Below are positions 1-6,558 of a stretch of DNA of 6,596 nucleotides, piece by piece. The notes under the pieces were generated by a model, which saw only the letters and a program-made list of their open reading frames with translations, searched no databases and had not been told where the DNA came from. Each line of letters begins with the position of its first letter. Within the stretch, counting starts at the first letter, position 1. The stretch covers positions 1 to 6,596 of the forward strand of contig CASEDW010000236.1 in NCBI GenBank assembly GCA_949286775.1, in the 5' to 3' direction. Made by a program: the position numbers and the translations under genes. Source of the DNA: an uncultured Eubacteriales bacterium (lineage in GTDB: Bacteria > Bacillota > Clostridia > Lachnospirales > Lachnospiraceae).

Positions 1-1
1 A

Positions 2-39
2 AGGCCTCCTGTGATTTTAGTGTATATCACAGGAGACCT
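2..39 (-). repeat. Long hairpin at window edge (terminator or RBS-sequestering stem)
   Basis: A 14-bp inverted repeat pairs 2-15 with 26-39 around a 10-base loop. Read leftward its only non-Watson-Crick pair is a G-U wobble; read rightward that position is a C-A mismatch, so the leftward RNA is the better folder. No U-tract can be judged because the window ends two bases beyond the stem. The left arm, read leftward, contains a perfect AGGAGG (bases 10 to 5), so it could be the Shine-Dalgarno of a leftward gene starting just outside the window, buried in the stem. A terminator is equally possible. The element is certain; its role is not. Confidence 0.5.
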
Positions 40-229
40 AATAGGAACCCTTTATTTTTATTTACAGAAAAAATTTCATACTCTCTTCATTTTCCTGACT
101 CTATACCCTTCTTCGCAAAAAGACATTTCACTCAGAGTTAAAGAAGCAAAAACAAGACATCCTTTAATGAAATCATTTCCGGGATGTGCCTTTAAGATGC
201 GCAAGAGGGACAGCGTCAATATGTACATA

Positions 230-266
230 AAAACAGGGAGCAATACATTAAGCAGCTCCCTGTTTT
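230..266 (-). terminator. Rho-independent terminator of the four-gene operon
   Basis: A perfect 12-bp inverted repeat (arms 230-241 and 255-266, 13-base loop) carries a GC-rich core, AACAGGGAGC on the plus strand. Read leftward, the stem closes in CCCTGTTTTTAT, a typical U-tract. It lies 29 bases beyond the stop codon of the SDR gene, exactly where a leftward transcript should end. The other direction also gives a TTTT after the stem, so it may work weakly on rightward transcription. Confidence 0.9.
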
Positions 267-295
267 AGTCAACTTATCTTGGTTTATTAAATTTT

Positions 296-1789
296 TTATT
301 TTTTAAACTTCGGATCATTTTCCACAGTTTTTGCATCTGCGACCATTTTTACGCGGAACGGCTCTTCTCCTTTATGTAATGGTGTCCAAACCTGTGCGAA
401 GAATTTATCAACCTCCGCCATTTCGCCGTATTTCCATTCACCGCACATACATTCCTTACACCAATGTCCTGCAAACAATACAAGATAAGGCGTAGCTTCG
501 AATTCATGTCCGAACGCGCATTTCCATTTAAGAGGAGTATACATATCTCCCTTTGTCATCGTTTCAGACAGGCACTCTCCGCCTCTGAACTTTGCGGCCT
601 GACGCATATCTTCAATATCAAGTTCCTCTACAGGCTTTGTTTCATCAAAGCCGTGATCCAGATAATTCGGAAGATCGATCGGTTTATAAAGTACGATGTC
701 CTTCCAGTCTTTTGGAATAGCTTCATATTTTTCGCGTGAGCCGAACCACACTTTTATTCTCTCTTCGTCGCCGTCAGCTACAAACTGAAGCACGCCTCCC
801 GGCTGGCTTATTACCTGTTTTGTATGCTCCTTCTGCTGTTCCGGAGTAGGCATTACAAAATCCGGACCTGCCGCTTTCATCATTTCCATGAATCCCATCT
901 GTACTTCTCTCATCTGTTGATCAAAAGATTTCGTCCTGAACGGAACCATCTCTTCAAGCTCATCAGCGTCAGTATAAAAATGTCCGTGGAAATTTCCTGT
1001 CGCCATCCAGTTAGGATCGTTTGTCTGACGTACATCGCCTCCCATAGCAAGTGAAAAGCTTGCGCATGTCTGTCGATAATCCTTTCCGCCGCTTAAATTA
1101 TAAACGCGTTTCCAGAATTTTTCAGATTCCTTTCCAAGACATATATTTCTCATAAGATTTCCCGAATCCTCGGCATTCGACCATTCAAGACAGTTATTAT
1201 ACGGCTGGTGGCTTAAAATAGCATATTCACCGCTTGCCGGATTTACGGGAAGCATACCTGTCTGCCTGATAGATACCCAGTATTTCAATCCGGATTCTAT
1301 TACAGCGCGCTCTGCTGCACATTTACTGAGTGCATAATAATCATAAATTGAAGGCTTAAGCGGATCCCCGACTCTTCCCCAATGTATCGGAGGCATTCTG
1401 TCGCCGGTCTGCGCAACAGTACCTATATATACAAAATGCGTAGTTTCTGTCTGTCCGAACTCTTTTATTGCGTTCAGCATTGATAACGTCGACCCGTAAT
1501 TTACCATCATCGCTTCAACGGGATGTTCATCTGCAAACGGAGATAAAAACGCTCCGACGTGCAATACATAATCTGCGTTCTTTACGCCTTCGCGGAGCTT
1601 ATCATCATCTTTAAGATCGCCCCATATTATCTCTATGTCATTTTTATACGGCTCAAGAATCTTGTGGTTTTTATCCGACGGACGCGCTATTATCCTTAAA
1701 ACAAACTGGTCCTTATTTTCCATAAACTTTTTCATAGTCTCCTGACCCATCGTTCCGGTTGCGCCTGTTAAAAATACTATTTTCTTCAT
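296..1789 (-). CDS. Extended NAD(P)-dependent SDR (epimerase/dehydratase-like) with C-terminal treble-clef zinc-finger-like module
   Basis: This 497-aa protein is probably a cytoplasmic NAD(P)-dependent oxidoreductase. Residues 1-300 look like an extended (atypical) SDR: a Rossmann GxxGxxG (G9, G12, G15), ARPS with R36 after strand 2, GDL at 57-59, an active-site T124 and the catalytic Y152xxxK156 pair, then a sugar-epimerase-like NLSGG at 231-235. R36 hints at NADP(H) use. Extended SDRs usually end near 300-350 residues; this one continues. Residues about 310-385 match nothing I recognise. Residues about 388-450 read like a treble-clef zinc-finger module: AAKFRGGECLS, then W422-K-C424, G427-H428-E-F, and HWC444-K-E-C447 plus C449. 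The ATG start follows AGGAG (1800-1804) at 10 bases. It is the last gene of the operon, 43 bases after the preceding stop. By context it may oxidise or reduce a hydroxyl/ketone on the substrate shared with the flavoenzymes; that is inference. Confidence 0.88.
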   Translation of the reverse strand: MKKIVFLTGATGTMGQETMKKFMENKDQFVLRIIARPSDKNHKILEPYKNDIEIIWGDLKDDDKLREGVKNADYVLHVGAFLSPFADEHPVEAMMVNYGSTLSMLNAIKEFGQTETTHFVYIGTVAQTGDRMPPIHWGRVGDPLKPSIYDYYALSKCAAERAVIESGLKYWVSIRQTGMLPVNPASGEYAILSHQPYNNCLEWSNAEDSGNLMRNICLGKESEKFWKRVYNLSGGKDYRQTCASFSLAMGGDVRQTNDPNWMATGNFHGHFYTDADELEEMVPFRTKSFDQQMREVQMGFMEMMKAAGPDFVMPTPEQQKEHTKQVISQPGGVLQFVADGDEERIKVWFGSREKYEAIPKDWKDIVLYKPIDLPNYLDHGFDETKPVEELDIEDMRQAAKFRGGECLSETMTKGDMYTPLKWKCAFGHEFEATPYLVLFAGHWCKECMCGEWKYGEMAEVDKFFAQVWTPLHKGEEPFRVKMVADAKTVENDPKFKK

Positions 1790-1832
1790 ATATCTTTTTC
1801 TCCTTTTTCAGCTTAATGGTCTAACGAACAAA

Positions 1833-3770
1833 TCATAAATTTCTCGCAACATCAAACGCTTCATGTATTGCGTTCAATGCTCTGCGTGCTTTTACCGCGT
1901 CTCCAACTTTATAATAAGGAATATTTTTTTCCTCACATGCCTTTATGATATCGTCTGCATTTCTCGATTTTGATCCTACGGCTATCACAACAAGATCAGC
2001 ATCGAGTTCAACCGGTCCGCCCTCATTTTCGGCATATACCTTATGATTCGTTATACGTGTGCATTTTGTATTTACCATAGTTTTTATGCCGGCTTTTTCT
2101 ATCGACATATTCACGGCTATCTTTCTCATGTCTCCAAGATCTTTGCCTACAGCATCCATCATTTCTATAACCGTAACATTGTTTGAATCAGATTTGATAA
2201 ATTCCGCAACTTCAAGACCGACAAGTCCGCCGCCTATAATAACTATATTTCCATCAGCTTTTATCTTATTTTCAAGGATCTCATGGGAATTTTTTACATA
2301 TTCCGCGTCAACGCCTTCAAACGGCGGAATAACCGGCTCGGCGCCGACTGCTATTATTACCGCGTCCGGTGAAATTTTATCTATTACACTCTTATCAACT
2401 TTTGTATTCAAATGTATCTCAACGCCTGTATCTTTAGCATTCTCAGCCGCCATCTCAACCGCTCTTGCCATATCTGATTTTCTCGGAGCAACTCCCGCAA
2501 GAAGCATCTGACCTCCTAAATGATCAGATTGCTCATAAATTACAGGCACATGTCCTCTTTTTGTCAATATATCCGCAGCTTCAAGCGACGCTATACCGCC
2601 TCCTGCTATCAATACTTTCTTAGGCTTGTCCGCTGTTTTAAGTTCATATTCCGCTTCATGTCCTATAGCGGGATTTCTCATACAGCTGATATGATCTTTT
2701 GTCGGGTCTACAAAATAATCGTAGCATCCCTGATCACACCCTACGCAATATTTGATAGACGAAAGTTTTCCTGCTTTGGCTTTATTGCAAAACTCAGGAT
2801 CAGCGAGCTGCGCCCTTGCCATAACAACGAGATCAGCTTTATCCTCGTCAAGGATCTGCTCTGCAAATTCAGGCGTATTGATTCTTCCTGCAGGCATAGT
2901 AAGCATTCCTGTTTCTTTTCTTATCCTTGAAGCGTCCTCTACATTAAATCCGTTAGGAAGATCTATCGGCGGCGTCTCAAACATGACTGCTGCCGTAAGA
3001 ATATTTCCTCTTGAAATATTGAGAACGTCCACACCCTTTTCCTTTGCCATTTTGCAGAATCTTATAATATCTTCAACGGTAAGTCCGCCCGGCAGAAAGT
3101 CATCGTGGCAGTCTATTCTCATGAATACAGGCATATCCTCCGGTATATTTTTTCTGATAGACTCAATACACTCCAGCGGGAATTTTGCCCTGTTTTCAAA
3201 AGAGCCGCCGTATTCGTCCGTCCTGTGGTTAATACCTCCGGAAAGGAAAGAATGCGGAAGATAATTGTGCGCGCAATGGAATTCAACTGCATCGAATCCG
3301 GCTTCCACAGCTCTTTTAGCCGCTTGTCCGTATGCTTCGACTACCTGATGTATCCTGTCTATAGAAATAGCCGGTATTGTATATTCCGGAGATACAGGCA
3401 TATCCGAAACAACAAGTACTTCAGCTGTAGGATCCATTCCTACTGCGAGAGAACCCTGCCAAAGCTGAACGCACATCTTTCCTCCTGCCTCATGCACGGC
3501 GTCGCACAATTTCTTAAGTCCTGGAATATATTTATCTTCGCTTATAGCCATAAACCCTTTAGGCGAGCTGGCTGAGTCAACGCTGCACACCTCAGTCGTA
3601 TTCATTCCTACGCCACCTTTCGCGCGTGCAACATGATAGTCTATGAGTTTCTGATTTACTTCACTCGAGTCCTTTCCTGTCATATGCGTTCCCATTCCGC
3701 TCATGACGATCTTGTTTTTCAATTCAAGTCCTCTTATCTTTATAGGTGAAAATAATTTTTCAAACGCCAT
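1833..3770 (-). CDS. BaiCD-like NADH:flavin oxidoreductase (FMN, 4Fe-4S, FAD), old yellow enzyme / enoate reductase family
   Basis: This 645-aa protein has the 2,4-dienoyl-CoA reductase / enoate reductase architecture, close to the usual length (about 640-680). Residues 1-335 are an OYE-type TIM barrel (LFSPIKIRGLELKN start, FHCAH with H165 and H168, N181-x-R-x-DEYGGS). C342-x2-C345-x3-C349-x13-C363 should hold a 4Fe-4S cluster. An FAD fold follows (G390-x-G392, with S395 in place of the third Gly), then a NADH fold (G513-x-G515-x2-G518) and a C-terminal VGD (622-624) that typically contacts FAD. Known members move hydride to or from a C=C bond conjugated to a carbonyl; BaiCD does this at C4-C5 of 3-oxo bile acids. 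H165/H168 match the OYE carbonyl-binding pair. The start chosen is the ATG after GGAAGAAGG (3778-3786, 7-base gap); a TTG six codons upstream lacks such a site and overlaps this one. Substrate unknown. Confidence 0.93.
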   Translation of the reverse strand: MAFEKLFSPIKIRGLELKNKIVMSGMGTHMTGKDSSEVNQKLIDYHVARAKGGVGMNTTEVCSVDSASSPKGFMAISEDKYIPGLKKLCDAVHEAGGKMCVQLWQGSLAVGMDPTAEVLVVSDMPVSPEYTIPAISIDRIHQVVEAYGQAAKRAVEAGFDAVEFHCAHNYLPHSFLSGGINHRTDEYGGSFENRAKFPLECIESIRKNIPEDMPVFMRIDCHDDFLPGGLTVEDIIRFCKMAKEKGVDVLNISRGNILTAAVMFETPPIDLPNGFNVEDASRIRKETGMLTMPAGRINTPEFAEQILDEDKADLVVMARAQLADPEFCNKAKAGKLSSIKYCVGCDQGCYDYFVDPTKDHISCMRNPAIGHEAEYELKTADKPKKVLIAGGGIASLEAADILTKRGHVPVIYEQSDHLGGQMLLAGVAPRKSDMARAVEMAAENAKDTGVEIHLNTKVDKSVIDKISPDAVIIAVGAEPVIPPFEGVDAEYVKNSHEILENKIKADGNIVIIGGGLVGLEVAEFIKSDSNNVTVIEMMDAVGKDLGDMRKIAVNMSIEKAGIKTMVNTKCTRITNHKVYAENEGGPVELDADLVVIAVGSKSRNADDIIKACEEKNIPYYKVGDAVKARRALNAIHEAFDVARNL

Positions 3771-3777
3771 ATCCGTA

Positions 3778-3786
3778 CCTTCTTCC
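3778..3786 (-). promoter_or_regulatory. Ribosome binding site fixing the start of the second flavoenzyme
   Basis: Read leftward, GGAAGAAGG stands 7 bases before the ATG at 3770. It overlaps the in-frame TTG at 3788-3786, so that TTG is unlikely to be the start. Using the ATG also gives an N-terminus (MAFEKLFSPIKIRG) typical of the family. Confidence 0.7.
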
Positions 3787-3841
3787 AATATATTTTTCTC
3801 TTAATTTATTTTTGCTCAGCATTTTTATATTTATGCAATTG

Positions 3842-5767
3842 TCAGCAATCAATTTTTCTGACAGCTTCATACGCTTCTGATACAGCTGTAAATATATTCC
3901 TTGCCTTTACACTGTCTCCTATCGAAATCACCGGACAGATATCCTTATAAGATTCCGCTGCATCGAACGAGCCGCAGTATCCGAGCGCCATAAGCAAAGT
4001 ATCGCACTCAAGTTCCTTAACGCCTTCTTCTGTCTCAACTTTAACTTTACCTTCCTCAACAGATAAAAGCTTTGTTTTTACATGCACTTCTATACCTGCT
4101 CTTTGCACTAACTCCATAAGCTGCATGTCGTTCATAGGAAATCCCGGAGTTGGAAGCAGCTTTTCCGCCATTTCAACTATTGTCACGTGTTTTCCCATAT
4201 GCGCGAAATGAACCGCTGTTTCCGTTCCGACAAGACCGCCTCCGGCAACTATAACTTTATCGCCGGTATTTACAAGATTTTCCAAAGCCTCTTCAACCGT
4301 ATATACAAACGGTCTGTCGAGACCGTCAATGCTTTTTGGCATAAGAGGGCTTCCGCCTGCCGCCCATATAATCACATCCGGTGCAAATTCTTTGACTTTA
4401 TCCGGTGTAGCCTCTGTCATGCAATGAAGCTTAACACTGCTTTTTGCGATCCTTATGGCATAATAGTTGCTTAACGCTTCCATATCCTTCTTCATATATG
4501 GCTGTGCCGCAGAATATGCCTTCCCTCCTATTCGGGATTTTTTCTCCCAAAGTTCAACATCATGTCCTGCTTCCGAAGCCATAAGAGCCGCTGCACATCC
4601 TCCCGGTCCTGCTCCGACCACAAGTACCCTCTTCTTTGTTTTTGCCTTTTCTATACTGCGCTCCATTTCATATCCGCAAATAGGATTGACCGCACAACCG
4701 GCTCTCTTTCCGGCGAAAACCTGCCCTATACAGCCGTCGTTACATGATATGCATGGACGGATATCTTCTGTCTTTCCTGCAATCACCTTATTCGGAAGCT
4801 CCGGATCAGCCAGAAGTCCTCTTGCCATGGCCGTAAAATCACAGCAGCCTGTTTTAAGAGCCTCCTCGGCTTTTTCCAGATTTCCCAATCTTCCGTGTGT
4901 TATAACCGGAATCGATACACTCTCGCGTACTGCCTTTGCAGCTGCTATCTGAGGAGTCATCTCCTGAAAATATACAGGCGGCATTGAATCATACCACTTT
5001 TCATAACATCCCACATCGACATGAAGTGCCGCTACACCTGCTTTTTCAAGCATTTTGGCAATCTCTATTCCTTCTTCAATGCCTCGGAATCCGTATTCCG
5101 CCGGAAGATCATGGCTCGCCGAATATTTTACTATTACCGGAAAACCGTCTCCTCCTTCTTCCTGTGCCGCCTTTACCATGTCCAGAAGGAATTTCATTCT
5201 GCCTTCAAGATTGCCGCCGTATTCGTCACTTCTTGTATTCCAGCAAGCAGTCATAAACTGATCTGTAAGATATCCGCCGTAAGCATGTATCTCTATTGCG
5301 TCAGCTCCTGCCGAAACGGCTAATTTTGCAGTATTTCTGAATCCTTCTAAAATAACCCCTATCTCTTCCTTTGTCAGTTCATGGCATTTAACTCCCGGAG
5401 CGTGGAGCCACTCACATTCAGACGCACTGACAGGTACCATATATTGCGGCGAAGGTCCTCCAACACGTCCGCACCCTGACATAAGCTGCGGGCACACATA
5501 ACATCCGTTTTCATGAGCGATATCACATATCTTTTTAAAGTTATCAACGTTATCTTTTGTTAGCAGCATTGAAGCCGACGTATCTTCAAAAGCATTAGTA
5601 ACCATAGTGTTGCACATGATCATGGCAGCGCCGCCTTCTATTCTTGCTTTATAAAAGCCTACCGTATCATCAGTATAATCTCCGTTATGTATACCCATAG
5701 GAGCCATTATCATTCTGTTTTTAAGTTCAAGTCTGCCTATCTTTCCTTTTTCTTTAATCAAAGTCAT
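3842..5767 (-). CDS. BaiH-like NADH:flavin oxidoreductase (FMN, 4Fe-4S, FAD), old yellow enzyme / enoate reductase family
   Basis: This 641-aa protein has the same domain order as its downstream neighbour but is clearly diverged from it. The TIM barrel runs about 1-335 (IGRLELKNRMIMAPMG, then IHAYGGYLTDQF and DEYGG). The 4Fe-4S motif is C339-x2-C342-x3-C346-x11-C358, the classic spacing. An FAD fold follows (G385-x-G387-x2-G390), then a NADH fold (G509-x-G511-x2-G514) and a C-terminal IGD (616-618). The first histidine of the OYE pair is kept (H161) but the second position is G164, so carbonyl binding or substrate probably differs from the paralogue. Start: the ATG at 5767 fits the family N-terminus and has AGAGGG, though only 3 bases away. 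A GTG at 5806, overlapping the upstream stop as GTGA, would add 13 residues and remains possible. Likely role: reduction or desaturation of a conjugated C=C bond. Confidence 0.92.
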   Translation of the reverse strand: MTLIKEKGKIGRLELKNRMIMAPMGIHNGDYTDDTVGFYKARIEGGAAMIMCNTMVTNAFEDTSASMLLTKDNVDNFKKICDIAHENGCYVCPQLMSGCGRVGGPSPQYMVPVSASECEWLHAPGVKCHELTKEEIGVILEGFRNTAKLAVSAGADAIEIHAYGGYLTDQFMTACWNTRSDEYGGNLEGRMKFLLDMVKAAQEEGGDGFPVIVKYSASHDLPAEYGFRGIEEGIEIAKMLEKAGVAALHVDVGCYEKWYDSMPPVYFQEMTPQIAAAKAVRESVSIPVITHGRLGNLEKAEEALKTGCCDFTAMARGLLADPELPNKVIAGKTEDIRPCISCNDGCIGQVFAGKRAGCAVNPICGYEMERSIEKAKTKKRVLVVGAGPGGCAAALMASEAGHDVELWEKKSRIGGKAYSAAQPYMKKDMEALSNYYAIRIAKSSVKLHCMTEATPDKVKEFAPDVIIWAAGGSPLMPKSIDGLDRPFVYTVEEALENLVNTGDKVIVAGGGLVGTETAVHFAHMGKHVTIVEMAEKLLPTPGFPMNDMQLMELVQRAGIEVHVKTKLLSVEEGKVKVETEEGVKELECDTLLMALGYCGSFDAAESYKDICPVISIGDSVKARNIFTAVSEAYEAVRKIDC

Positions 5768-5802
5768 ATGCCCTCTGCTTTCTATCATTATCTGATTATA
5801 TG

Positions 5803-6306
5803 TCACTGCTGGTTTCTGAGTGCTCCGAGCAAAACACGGTAAGTAAGCCTGAGAGTTTTTATCCTCCAGATATTGTCTGTGCCTTTTTCGAGATCATCCA
5901 CATAGTATCCGAAGCCTTCATATGTCGATCCGTCATCTTTATATGTGTGATAATCGTTAAGCTTTGTCAGAAGCCTTGCATGGTTTTCATCCTGAAAGCT
6001 TACTATCATATTGTGCCCCATATGCATCGGAACCATTGTGTCGTTGCACACAGCTTTATTCTGCTCTATCTGCATCTCACGAACTGTATATCCCGGCTGT
6101 CCGTTCCAGTATGTCTCAAATCCGTCGCTGACAAATACTTCGTCCATCAGATCCCATTCCTGATTATCTACGCACCAGAAGTATTTGTTTTTAACGTTCA
6201 TTATCACAGGAATTTCGGCAAGTTGAGCCGGGGTATATGGTTTCTGGCATCCCTTTAAAATTTCTCTTTCAAGTTCTTTTGTGTCTTTAAAATCCTCTAA
6301 TGTCAT
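5803..6306 (-). CDS. BaiE-like SnoaL-fold dehydratase
   Basis: This 167-aa protein is a small SnoaL/NTF2-like cone-fold protein that resembles BaiE, the bile acid 7-alpha-dehydratase (166 aa). The best match is the N-terminal block NKYFWCVDNQEWD, which as I recall reads KYFRCLDGKMWDE in BaiE. It keeps a Tyr and Asp five residues apart (Y42, D47), corresponding to BaiE catalytic Tyr30 and Asp35. Also shared are the Y66-W-N-G turn, MHMGH with H95/H98 where BaiE has its catalytic histidine, and a C-terminal basic strand (R153, R157) near the position of the BaiE catalytic Arg. BaiE removes the 7-hydroxyl as water from a 3-oxo-4-ene bile acid intermediate, with no cofactor. An ATG 27 codons upstream (6387) is in frame, but GGAGGG 5 bases before the ATG at 6306 and the family length decide the start. 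It is the first gene of the operon. The alternative is another SnoaL cyclase/isomerase; similarity from memory is modest outside the motifs. Confidence 0.87.
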   Translation of the reverse strand: MTLEDFKDTKELEREILKGCQKPYTPAQLAEIPVIMNVKNKYFWCVDNQEWDLMDEVFVSDGFETYWNGQPGYTVREMQIEQNKAVCNDTMVPMHMGHNMIVSFQDENHARLLTKLNDYHTYKDDGSTYEGFGYYVDDLEKGTDNIWRIKTLRLTYRVLLGALRNQQ

Positions 6307-6311
6307 ATTTT

Positions 6312-6317
6312 CCCTCC
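6312..6317 (-). promoter_or_regulatory. Strong ribosome binding site of the dehydratase gene
   Basis: Read leftward, AAAAGGAGGGAAAAT precedes the ATG at 6306, giving GGAGGG with a 5-base gap. It is the best Shine-Dalgarno in the window, and it argues that translation starts here rather than at the in-frame ATG at 6387, which lacks a comparable site. Confidence 0.85.
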
Positions 6318-6331
6318 TTTTGCCTTGATTT

Positions 6332-6368
6332 AGATCTGATTGAATTAAGTATTGTTTTCTCAGATCTG
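6332..6368. promoter_or_regulatory. Paired AGATCTG sites, possible operator in the operon leader
   Basis: AGATCTG occurs at 6332-6338 and again at 6362-6368, exactly 30 bases apart, about three helical turns. Each copy contains the palindrome AGATCT, and the second extends to CAGATCTG. They sit just upstream of the ribosome binding site of the first operon gene, in the untranslated leader. Even spacing and palindromic cores suit a dimeric regulator binding one DNA face, but two 7-base matches can also arise by chance. Confidence 0.3.
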
Positions 6369-6494
6369 CTTTATTAACCGTTTTCATTACTTAATATTCT
6401 ATACTCATCGATTCATTCGTTAAATAAATGTCATATTCTGTTGCAATCCGCATATGAATATTTTTCAAGAAATTTATCTCACATGAAACAAATA

Positions 6495-6523
6495 TTGTTT
6501 TTCACTATTTTTTAAATTATACT
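6495..6523 (+). promoter_or_regulatory. Sigma-70-type promoter of the rightward gene
   Basis: TTGTTT (6495-6500) and TATACT (6518-6523) are separated by exactly 17 bases. Transcription would start near 6530 and leave a leader of roughly 29 bases before the ATG at 6559. The -10 overlaps a leftward TATAAT on the opposite strand (6516-6521). Confidence 0.6.
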
Positions 6524-6558
6524 TTGGTTAATAAATTTACAGGAAAGGCGGTATAATT

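Larger units (their letters stand above)
6307..6558. other. Divergent intergenic regulatory region
   Basis: This 252-base AT-rich stretch separates the leftward operon from a rightward gene. It holds the operon RBS, the paired AGATCTG sites, a loose inverted repeat ATATTC/GAATAT (near 6433-6461) and the rightward promoter. A leftward TATAAT is present at 6516-6521 but no good -35 box lies 16-18 bases upstream of it; TATAGA/TAGAAT hexamers nearer 6400 also lack a convincing partner. The operon promoter therefore cannot be placed with confidence, which would fit an activator-dependent promoter. Confidence 0.6.

Noticed and set aside
157..187. Short inverted repeat ACATCC/GGATGT
   Set aside because: It has only 6 bp of pairing around a loop of nearly 20 bases, with no U-tract; not distinguishable from chance.
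11..268. Rightward open frame of 85 codons at the left end
   Set aside because: It would start with GTG inside the edge hairpin, has no ribosome binding site, ends inside the operon terminator stem and encodes a low-complexity, unrecognisable peptide.
2059..3575. Several rightward open frames of 100-170 codons opposite the CD-like flavoenzyme
   Set aside because: They are antisense to a well-supported conserved gene, overlap each other and give Ser/Ile/Phe-rich peptides typical of mirrored coding sequence.
4187..5323. Rightward open frames opposite the BaiH-like flavoenzyme
   Set aside because: They are antisense shadows: no ribosome binding sites, mutual overlap and Cys/Ser/Pro-rich unnatural composition.
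5800..6258. Rightward open frame of 152 codons opposite the dehydratase gene
   Set aside because: It lies fully antisense to a recognisable SnoaL-type gene and has no start signal; its hydrophobic look comes from the opposite-strand codons.
296..6306. Calling this the classical bile-acid 7-alpha-dehydroxylation (bai) operon
   Set aside because: Gene order, SDR type and the lack of baiB, baiF, baiG and baiA-like genes in the window do not fit; only family-level similarity is supported, so bai gene symbols were not assigned.
6307..6387. In-frame 27-residue N-terminal extension of the dehydratase
   Set aside because: It has no Shine-Dalgarno, lies across the paired AGATCTG sites, and would make the protein 194 aa when the strong GGAGGG site and the BaiE length both point to 6306.
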